NCBI GenBank assembly: GCA_025937615.1
Contig: JAICRA010000117.1
Coordinates: forward strand, 1 to 5,533
Reading direction: 5' to 3'
Source of the DNA: Thermomicrobiales bacterium
GTDB taxonomy: Bacteria > Chloroflexota > Chloroflexia > Thermomicrobiales > UBA6265
DNA length: 5,533 nt
Both the position numbers and the translations under genes were made by a program. The notes below the pieces were generated by a model. That model saw only the letters and a list, made by a program, of their open reading frames with translations. It made no database searches and had not been told where the DNA came from. This document shows positions 1 to 4,628 of the stretch, piece by piece. The first letter of the stretch is position 1. The number at the start of each line of letters is the position of its first letter.

Positions 1-500
1 GCATAGATCTGGGGCGCGCCATCCTCCATCGCTTGCTCGGGATCGGTGACGGAAGGGAGGACGTCGTAATCGACCTCAACAGCCTCGGCGGCATCCTCCG
101 CTTGATAGCGTGACTCGGCGACGACGGCGGCGACGGCTTCACCGACCCAGCGCACCGTGTCGCGCGCAATCGGCCAGACCGGCGGCGATTCTTCCGCCTC
201 TTCTTCCCGCTGCTCGTAATCCGCCTCTTCACCACTGCCACCTTCGCCTGCGGCGCCGGAGAGCGGACCGCAATACTGGGCCAACTCGTCACCGGTAACC
301 ACCGCGATCACGCCCGGCATCGCCTTCGCTGCAGAGGAGTCGATTGCGCCGATCCTGGCATGGGGGTGTGGGCTGCGCACCATTGCCACGTACGCCATGC
401 CAGGGATGTTCAGGTCGTCGACGTACATTGACGAGCCTGTGATCAGACGGGGATCTTCCTTGCGTCGTACTTCTGCGCCGACCAGCCGGCTGAGGACCAT
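1..500 (-). CDS. Molybdopterin-binding large subunit of a xanthine dehydrogenase/CO dehydrogenase-type enzyme, N-terminal part
   Basis: Reading the minus strand from the ATG at 500 gives 166 open codons that run off the left edge. The protein has the usual opening of molybdenum hydroxylase large subunits (CoxL/XdhA-like): a basic start followed by EDPRLITG and YVDDL (residues 15-30), RSPHPHARI (42-50), MPGVIAVVTGDEL (61-73) and GEAVAAVVAES (120-130), then VDYDVLPSV near 143-151. This is the a/b 'hammerhead' domain that precedes the molybdenum-cofactor domains; the active-site region lies outside the window, so the substrate (CO, aldehyde, purine or other) cannot be told. These enzymes are cytoplasmic and work with FAD and 2Fe-2S subunits. 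A GGAGGAG stretch 10 bases upstream supports the start at 500. An in-frame ATG at 527 would add nine Arg-rich residues but would place the ribosome-binding site inside the gene. Residues 84-105 form an odd Glu-rich insert. Confidence 0.9.
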   Translation of the reverse strand, partial: MVLSRLVGAEVRRKEDPRLITGSSMYVDDLNIPGMAYVAMVRSPHPHARIGAIDSSAAKAMPGVIAVVTGDELAQYCGPLSGAAGEGGSGEEADYEQREEEAEESPPVWPIARDTVRWVGEAVAAVVAESRYQAEDAAEAVEVDYDVLPSVTDPEQAMEDGAPQIY

Positions 501-570
501 GGGTACCCTTCTCCTCCGTCGTCCCATGCCGACCGCGGCACGGGCTCTTACTCTCGACCAGACGCCGAGC

Positions 571-598
571 ATTCTACAGTTCACGACGCAATTGTTAG
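571..598 (-). promoter_or_regulatory. Possible promoter for the molybdenum hydroxylase gene
   Basis: On the minus strand a TAGAAT hexamer (571-576; five of six matches to the sigma-70 -10 box) lies 16 bases downstream of CTAACA (593-598; four of six matches to the -35 box). Transcription would begin near 564 and leave a leader of about 64 bases before the ATG at 500. The gap to the antiporter stop is 155 bases, enough for a separate transcription unit. A 10-bp perfect palindrome CGACGCGTCG (618-627) lies just upstream and could be an operator or chance. No convincing terminator was seen between the two genes. This is a by-eye match and weak. Confidence 0.3.
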
Positions 599-655
599 GC
601 CCGCGCAACCGCGCCAGCGACGCGTCGTTCACCCGGAGGGCTATTCCCCAACCGC

Positions 656-1888
656 TCACATTGGCCGTGAACTACCGGAGCTAGCACTTGGCGCCTCGCT
701 TAGCAAGCCCAGGCGACGCACCACAGGCGCTATCGTCAGCCCCTGGACCAGCAGGGTGAACAGCACTGCCCCATAGGTCATCGCCAGGAGTTGCTCCCGG
801 AATGGGAATTCCGCCGGCAAACTAAGTGCCGCGGCCAGAGCAACTGCACCACGTAAGCCTCCCCAGAAGATGACGTGCGTCTCGGCCAAGCCAAGCGGGA
901 AACCCCATCGCGATAGGACGGCTCCAAAGCCATAGGCGACCACTGCGCGTCCAGCTAACGCCGCGGTGATTCCGACTAGCACCGAGACTGGATACTTCGT
1001 CAATCCGGCGATGTGGACCGTCAAGCCCATCAGGAGAAATAGCGCGGCGTTCGCCGTGAAGGCGAGAAACTCCCACAAGTCGGTGAGCAGTCGCTCGGAA
1101 CCATCGCTGTAGATCCACCCGCGAACCCGACCGAGATGACCGAGCGTCATCGCGGCCGAGACCGTTGCCAGCACCCCCGAAAGATGAAGCGTGTCCGCGG
1201 CGAGGAATGCTCCATAGGCCATTGCAACTGAAACCGTCATCTCGGTCAGATGCTCGTCGATGGTTGCAATCAATCGGTGGCCGACCCAGCCGAGTCCCAG
1301 ACCAACGGCCACGCCGCCGACCATGGATAGCACGAACGTGAGGATGGCTGGACCGAGACTGAACTCACCTTCGACGACCACCATGAGGGTGCTCAGCAAT
1401 GCCAGCGCAACGCCGTCGTTGAAGAGACTTTCTCCCTCCAGGAGGGCGGCTAGACGCGGGCTGACGCCGAGCTGGCGAAAGGTCGCCAGGACGGCGACCG
1501 GATCTGTCGCAGCGATCGTAGCCCCGAACAGCAGCGCCACGGTCCACGGCAACCCGAGTGCCGAGTGCACGATCGCACCTCCGACAATCATCGCCAGCAG
1601 GACCCCGGGAACAGCGAATACAAAGACGCCCGTTCGCATGCTCCAGAGAAGGCGGAGATCGAGCACAAATGCGGCCTCAAACAAGAGAGGTGGCAGAAAG
1701 AGGAGCAGAATGACCTCCGAGTTGAGCGTTGGTACCGGGATGCCGGGGACTGCTCCCAAGCCGAGACCCAGGAGCAACAGCGCCAACGTATACGGGAGGT
1801 GAATCCAGCGCGCCACAACCGCGACAACAGCCGCGGCAATCAGCAGGACGACCAGTCCTTCAATTCCTCCCAAGGCCCTCTCACCCAT
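656..1888 (-). CDS. CPA1-family Na+/H+ antiporter (NhaP-like)
   Basis: This 410-residue inner-membrane protein is almost entirely hydrophobic, with about a dozen membrane segments, as expected for monovalent cation/proton antiporters of the CPA1 family that exchange Na+ (or K+/Li+) for H+. Visible family signatures are FLPPLLFEAA (64-73), ATDPVAV (127-133, ion-binding Asp129), EGESLFNDG (151-159, with the Asn157-Asp158 pair typical of electroneutral CPA1 exchangers), the segment starting WEFLAF (272) and running to about 289, and GGLRGAVALA (343-352, conserved Arg346). The length matches short NhaP proteins. There is no long cytoplasmic regulatory tail, only a Ser-rich end after residue 397. 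The ATG at 1888 lacks a clear ribosome-binding site; an ATG-TGA mini-ORF sits directly before it. A GGGAGGA stretch occurs inside the first ten codons, but no good in-frame start follows it. A folded leader RNA precedes the gene. The family call is firm, but ion preference is unknown. Confidence 0.93.
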   Translation of the reverse strand: MGERALGGIEGLVVLLIAAAVVAVVARWIHLPYTLALLLLGLGLGAVPGIPVPTLNSEVILLLFLPPLLFEAAFVLDLRLLWSMRTGVFVFAVPGVLLAMIVGGAIVHSALGLPWTVALLFGATIAATDPVAVLATFRQLGVSPRLAALLEGESLFNDGVALALLSTLMVVVEGEFSLGPAILTFVLSMVGGVAVGLGLGWVGHRLIATIDEHLTEMTVSVAMAYGAFLAADTLHLSGVLATVSAAMTLGHLGRVRGWIYSDGSERLLTDLWEFLAFTANAALFLLMGLTVHIAGLTKYPVSVLVGITAALAGRAVVAYGFGAVLSRWGFPLGLAETHVIFWGGLRGAVALAAALSLPAEFPFREQLLAMTYGAVLFTLLVQGLTIAPVVRRLGLLSEAPSASSGSSRPM

Positions 1889-1908
1889 TCACATCGGGTC
1901 CGTCGCGC

Positions 1909-1993
1909 GGATGCCGCTTGCAACACATTCGGGGACCGCCTTTTGGCAGTCCCCTCCGTCAGCCGCGCGGGTACGGGGTACGCGGCACCCCCG
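1909..1993 (-). ncRNA. Candidate structured leader RNA of the antiporter (riboswitch-like)
   Basis: The minus-strand transcript between the HTH gene and the antiporter can fold strongly. A 10-bp hairpin has arms GGGGACUGCC (1954-1945) and GGCGGUCCCC (1940-1931) around an AAAA loop, with one G-U pair. A long-range 9-bp helix can join GGGUGCCGC (1990-1982) to GCGGCAUCC (1917-1909), also with one G-U pair. The same 5' segment has two rivals. GCCGCG (1986-1981) pairs with CGCGGC (1967-1962). CGGGG (1993-1989) pairs with CCCCG (1978-1974), a hairpin whose loop holds GUGCCGC and could then make a pseudoknot with the distal GCGGCAU. Mutually exclusive pairings just upstream of a start codon are what a riboswitch or other cis-regulator looks like. 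The fold ends about 20 bases before the ATG, which suggests control of translation. No family could be assigned by eye. Confidence 0.45.
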
Positions 1994-2003
1994 AACTATT
2001 CGG
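1991..2003. repeat. Short inverted repeat in the antiporter leader
   Basis: CCGAA and TTCGG are perfect 5-bp arms around a CTA spacer on the plus strand. In the minus-strand transcript this is a small hairpin abutting the larger folded leader; its 3' arm competes with the 1993-1989 strand of the next helix. It may be the 5' edge of the leader RNA. Confidence 0.4.
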
Positions 2004-2013
2004 TTCTGAGCTG

Positions 2014-2030
2014 CTGACTAGTTTAGTCAG
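2014..2030. repeat. 17-bp palindrome between HTH gene and antiporter leader, possible operator
   Basis: CTGACTA and TAGTCAG are perfect 7-bp inverted arms around GTT. The site is 22 bases past the stop of the HTH gene and about 125 bases before the antiporter start, in one of the few AT-richer patches of the window. The size and symmetry suit a dimeric repressor operator (TetR-like sites often look like this). In the transcript it could also be a 7-bp hairpin after the HTH gene, but no U-run follows, so an intrinsic terminator is unlikely. Confidence 0.45.
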
Positions 2031-2052
2031 ACCACCATCAGGCTATTACGAG

Positions 2053-2361
2053 CTACCCAAACGACTCCGGATCGTACCCCCCGGTCACTCCCGGGTCGGT
2101 ATCGGCGCCAAGCCCACCCGTTTCGACTCGTTCTATATCGCGACCGGAGAGGACCGCAATGAGTCTGTCGATGACACCGGCGACGGCCGCATCGCTGATC
2201 CGCATCTCCTGCGCGATCTCCCAGATCGACGCGCCGTTGGCTGCCAACGTGGCGATGTGGCGCTCCTGGGGCGGCAAGGTCAGGATATAGTCGTGAGCCC
2301 CTTGCAGGAGTCGCGTCGTCTCTACGTCCAGTCCCGGGTTCGGGGCGCTGTCAGCATCCAT
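2053..2361 (-). CDS. Small LuxR/GerE-like helix-turn-helix protein
   Basis: This 102-residue protein consists of a short acidic lead, a central helix-turn-helix and a Gly/Asp-rich tail. Residues 29-72 follow the LuxR/GerE (sigma-70 region 4-like) pattern: LPPQERHIATLAANG, then IWEIAQEMRIS as the first part of the HTH, then DAAVAGVIDRLIAVL as the recognition helix. No receiver or ligand-binding domain precedes it, so it would be a stand-alone DNA-binding protein, or one driven by a partner. The start at 2361 is preferred because AGAGG lies 8 bases upstream; an ATG at 2385 would add eight residues (MHDREDRI) with the poorer AGGCGG site. The gene lies 64 bases after the hydrolase stop and may share its transcript. 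Nearby palindromes at 2014-2030 and 2388-2400 could be its targets, but this is speculation. The HTH fold is likely; its regulon is unknown. Confidence 0.75.
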   Translation of the reverse strand: MDADSAPNPGLDVETTRLLQGAHDYILTLPPQERHIATLAANGASIWEIAQEMRISDAAVAGVIDRLIAVLSGRDIERVETGGLGADTDPGVTGGYDPESFG

Positions 2362-2382
2362 GATCCGATCCTCTCGATCATG
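2359..2382 (-). promoter_or_regulatory. Hairpin enclosing the ribosome-binding site of the HTH gene
   Basis: In the minus-strand transcript CAUGAUC (2382-2376) and GAUCAUG (2365-2359) form a perfect 7-bp stem with a 10-base loop. The likely ribosome-binding site AGAGG (2374-2370) lies in the loop and the start AUG (2361-2359) in the 3' arm. This could lower translation initiation or, as DNA, act as an autoregulatory operator. It decides the start choice as well: AGAGG is 8 bases from the ATG at 2361. Confidence 0.4.
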
Positions 2383-2387
2383 CATCC

Positions 2388-2400
2388 GCCTGCCGCAGGC
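2388..2400. repeat. 13-bp palindrome upstream of the HTH gene
   Basis: The sequence GCCTGCCGCAGGC is a palindrome with a single central base (six matching bases on each side). It lies in the gap between the hydrolase stop and the HTH gene. It may be an operator or a small mRNA hairpin; no U-run follows on the minus strand, so it does not look like a terminator. Confidence 0.35.
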
Positions 2401-2425
2401 TCGTCGCCCAAAGAATACACAGGGC

Positions 2426-3532
2426 TTAGAGGGGGAGGCACGCCGCCGCTATTGACTCGATGAGATAGCGGGGGGTCCGCAACTCCTCTCGGCTGACCCG
2501 CCGCGCGATTGCGGCAACGACAACCAGATCGAGACCCGGAACGACGAAGATATGCTGGCCTCCGTAGCCGAGCGCGAAATAGGCCGGGTAGCCGGCGTTC
2601 GTGGCGGTGATCCACCACTGATAGCCGTAGCCGGCCCAGGCGCCGGTGGAGTCCCCTGCGCTCTGCCAGGTCGTCGCCGCGGCCGCATAGTCCGGACCGA
2701 TGACCGCCTCCCCGTCCCACTCGCCGTTACGGAGATAGAGCTGTCCCAGCTTGAGCATGTCGCGCGCGGTCAGCTCGAGTCCCGAACCGGCGCTGACCTC
2801 GCCCTGAGGCGACCGCATCCAGTCGCCCGGGGTAATGCCAAGGGGCCGGAACAGCACGTCATCAGCGTAGTGTTCCAGCGGCTTGCCGGCCGCATTGGCA
2901 ACCGTGACCCCGAGAACATGCGAACCGCCTGTGTTGTAGACATAGGTCTCGCCGGGGATGCCGACCATGGGCAGTCCGAGGGTCATCGCGACCCAATCCG
3001 GCGCCGCAAGCAGTCGCTGCCAGTCACCGTGAGCGTCCCACTCCAGCCCGCTGGTCATCGTCAGCCACTGCCGGAGTGTGACATCGGTAACCCGTGGATC
3101 GGCGCCCTCCGGGATTCGCTCGGGGATCGTCTCGCCAACGGTCTGCTCGAGTCCGTCCAACAACCCCTGGCGCAGTGCGGCTCCCGCCAGCGTGCCGGTG
3201 ACGCTCTTGGTCACCGAGCGGACATTGATCGGGGTCTCGGGGTCCTGTCCACCGTAGTACCGCTCGAAGACGATGTAGCCGAATCGGGCCGCGAGCAACG
3301 CCGACAGGGCCGGAACTTCGTCCAGCACGCGCGCGTCGACGGCGTCCAATGCAAACTGATCGACCCCAAGCTCGACCGGGTTTGCCGAGCGCCAGCCGTC
3401 CGTCGGCCAGTAGTCCGGCGTGGCTTGGCGCGCGGACGTCACTGAACCCATGATCGTCGCCAGCGCGCCGCCGGAGATACCCGCCAGCAGCGACCGCCGC
3501 GACCGGCGTAAGCCATTCAACTCCACTCTCAT
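2426..3532 (-). CDS. Tat-exported beta-lactamase-family serine hydrolase
   Basis: This 368-residue protein belongs to the penicillin-binding/beta-lactamase fold (class C/S12-like serine hydrolases: D-aminopeptidases, DD-peptidases, esterases). The N-terminus carries a twin-arginine signal, SRRSLL at 11-16 followed by a hydrophobic stretch to about residue 30, so it is probably exported folded. The mature domain begins near 45. Catalytic elements are visible: SVTK (Ser106, Lys109), the YNTGG loop (199-203; Tyr199 as the usual general base) and GYGGQ (322-326) in the place of the KTG/HTG box. The TMTSGLEWD stretch (158-166) is also typical. The start ATG overlaps the stop of the racemase gene as ATGA, which indicates translational coupling. 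Fold and active site are secure. The substrate is not: peptide, amide or ester hydrolysis are all possible, and it need not act on beta-lactams. Confidence 0.92.
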   Translation of the reverse strand: MRVELNGLRRSRRSLLAGISGGALATIMGSVTSARQATPDYWPTDGWRSANPVELGVDQFALDAVDARVLDEVPALSALLAARFGYIVFERYYGGQDPETPINVRSVTKSVTGTLAGAALRQGLLDGLEQTVGETIPERIPEGADPRVTDVTLRQWLTMTSGLEWDAHGDWQRLLAAPDWVAMTLGLPMVGIPGETYVYNTGGSHVLGVTVANAAGKPLEHYADDVLFRPLGITPGDWMRSPQGEVSAGSGLELTARDMLKLGQLYLRNGEWDGEAVIGPDYAAAATTWQSAGDSTGAWAGYGYQWWITATNAGYPAYFALGYGGQHIFVVPGLDLVVVAAIARRVSREELRTPRYLIESIAAACLPL

Positions 3533-4533
3533 CGAACCAGGAACCCTCCCGCGGTCGGATCGTCAGGATCGACCACGAATTGATGAAAGCCGGTCAGGAA
3601 GCCGCGTCCGGCGATCTCGGTTTCGACAGCCGGGTACTTGCCGACCGCTGTTTCGCCCAGGACCCTTCCCGCAAACACTGTTCCAATCACACTCTCGTGA
3701 ACATAGGGCTGACCGAGCGCGATGCGGCCGTCCGCATAGAGACAGGCGAGCTTCGCGGAGGTGCCGGTTCCGCACGGGGAACGGTCGACCGCTCCCTCGG
3801 CGTAGATGGTGATGTTCCGTCCGTCGCCGTTGGGTGTTTGTGGTGGCTCGGAGATGATCGTGCCGTAGATGCCGCGCAACTCGTGCTCATCAGGGTGAAC
3901 AACCTCGATCTCGCGGTCGACCGCTCGCTTGATCTCCATCCCGAGTTGCGTCAGGGTGGTGGCATTCTCGGGCAGAACTTCGATCCCGAGCTCGGCGGCG
4001 TCGACTAGTGCATAAAAGGCGCCGCCATATGACACGTCGGCTCGAACCGGACCCACGCTCGTCATCAGCTCGAGACCGTGAGCGAGGCGAAAGGCGGAGA
4101 CATTCCGGAACGCCACGGAGGTCACCCGACCATCTTCCACCACCGCGTTGGCCCGGATGAGACCTGCGGGCGAGTCATAGATCACCTCCGTCCGCTCCGA
4201 GCACCGGGCGACCATCCCGGTCTCGAGCAGAACCGTGGTCAAGGCGATCACCCCATGGCCGCACATCGTTGAGTAGCCCTCGTTCGTTAGAAAGAGCACT
4301 CCGAAGTCGGCTTCTGGCGAAACCGGCGGAGTCAACACCGCGCCGTACATGTCGGCATGGCCGCGCGGCTCGAAGAGCAACGTCCGCCGAACATCATCAC
4401 GGTGTTCGGCTATGTAGCGCCGCCGCTCCAGGATCGTCGCGCCTGTTAGTGGCGGCAGACCGGCGGTGATGATCCGTAGCGGCTCTCCCGCGGCGTGCGC
4501 GTCGATCGTCGAGATGATCCGCTCGAACCGCAT
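3529..4533 (-). CDS. Proline racemase family protein (proline racemase or 4-hydroxyproline 2-epimerase)
   Basis: This 334-residue protein is of standard length for the cofactor-free proline racemase family. The start follows the family form MRFERIISTIDAHAAGEP. The two catalytic cysteines are both present: Cys91 in MCGHG and Cys254 in SPCGTGTSA, with His93 and Asp250 (VDRSPCG) beside them and GHADMYGAV (58-66) in the substrate pocket. In this family a Cys/Cys pair points to racemases and epimerases, whereas trans-3-hydroxy-L-proline dehydratases have Thr in place of the second Cys; dehydratase activity is therefore less likely. Choosing between proline racemase and hydroxyproline 2-epimerase is not possible by eye. 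The ATG at 4533 is chosen over an upstream ATG at 4614 because GGAG lies 8 bases before it and the extra 27 residues do not resemble the family. It is the first gene of a minus-strand unit, coupled to the hydrolase. Confidence 0.93.
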   Translation of the reverse strand: MRFERIISTIDAHAAGEPLRIITAGLPPLTGATILERRRYIAEHRDDVRRTLLFEPRGHADMYGAVLTPPVSPEADFGVLFLTNEGYSTMCGHGVIALTTVLLETGMVARCSERTEVIYDSPAGLIRANAVVEDGRVTSVAFRNVSAFRLAHGLELMTSVGPVRADVSYGGAFYALVDAAELGIEVLPENATTLTQLGMEIKRAVDREIEVVHPDEHELRGIYGTIISEPPQTPNGDGRNITIYAEGAVDRSPCGTGTSAKLACLYADGRIALGQPYVHESVIGTVFAGRVLGETAVGKYPAVETEIAGRGFLTGFHQFVVDPDDPTAGGFLVR

Positions 4534-4541
4534 TGTTGCGT

Positions 4542-4545
4542 CTCC
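4542..4545 (-). promoter_or_regulatory. Ribosome-binding site fixing the racemase start
   Basis: GGAG on the minus strand with an 8-base spacer to the ATG at 4533. This supports the shorter 334-residue protein; the alternative ATG at 4614 lies within the likely promoter and has no well-spaced site. Confidence 0.65.
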
Positions 4546-4573
4546 ATCGCGACCGTATCCGTACCCAGCGCCG

Positions 4574-4601
4574 CCTATACTATTCCCGACGAGCCGTTCA
4601 G
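4574..4601 (-). promoter_or_regulatory. Possible promoter of the racemase-hydrolase unit
   Basis: On the minus strand CTGAAC (4596-4601) and TATAGG (4574-4579) are separated by 16 bases, each with four of six matches to sigma-70 boxes. Initiation near 4567 would give a leader of about 34 bases. The -10 overlaps a -10-like element on the opposite strand, so the two divergent genes could compete or be controlled together. This is a weak, by-eye call. Confidence 0.35.
4576..4581 (+). promoter_or_regulatory. Possible -10 element for the TPR gene
   Basis: TATACT matches five of six bases of the -10 consensus and lies about 48 bases before the GTG start. No good -35 box is visible 16-18 bases upstream, so the element is either weak, activator-dependent or fortuitous. 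It overlaps the minus-strand -10 candidate. Confidence 0.35.
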
Positions 4602-4617
4602 CGCTCGATTCCATCCT

Positions 4618-4621
4618 GGAG
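4618..4621 (+). promoter_or_regulatory. Ribosome-binding site supporting a GTG start
   Basis: GGAG followed by a 7-base spacer and GTG at 4629. This makes the GTG a better start than the in-frame ATG at 4677, whose nearest purine-rich stretch (GGGGGA) is 10 bases away. Confidence 0.55.
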
Positions 4622-4628
4622 AATACCT

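Noticed and set aside
618..627. CGACGCGTCG palindrome
   Set aside because: A 10-bp self-complementary GC word is expected by chance at this base composition; no second copy or conserved context was seen.
397..684. 95-codon plus-strand frame over the 501-655 gap
   Set aside because: Half of it is antisense to the molybdenum hydroxylase start; no ribosome-binding site and no recognisable features.
1260..1802. 180-codon open frame on plus strand over the antiporter
   Set aside because: Antisense to a well-supported membrane protein; its composition (Arg, Ser, Thr, Pro) is the mirror of hydrophobic codons.
1931..1954. Intrinsic terminator
   Set aside because: The hairpin is strong but no T-run follows on either strand, so it is better explained as part of a leader RNA.
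1909..1993. Fluoride riboswitch
   Set aside because: The order of a GGGG/CCCC stem, a GC stem with CGGCUGA and a loop-to-3' pairing recalls it, but the conserved GAUGG...UUC and CUCCUAC stretches are absent.
1729..2463. 244-codon plus-strand frame across the antiporter start, leader and HTH gene
   Set aside because: It crosses two minus-strand genes and the folded leader; no domain is seen and composition is Pro/Arg/Gly-rich.
2552..3445. 297-codon open frame on plus strand
   Set aside because: It lies antisense to the serine hydrolase, which has clear catalytic motifs and a Tat signal; the plus-strand translation is Arg/Gly-rich with no recognisable domain, as expected of a GC-rich shadow.
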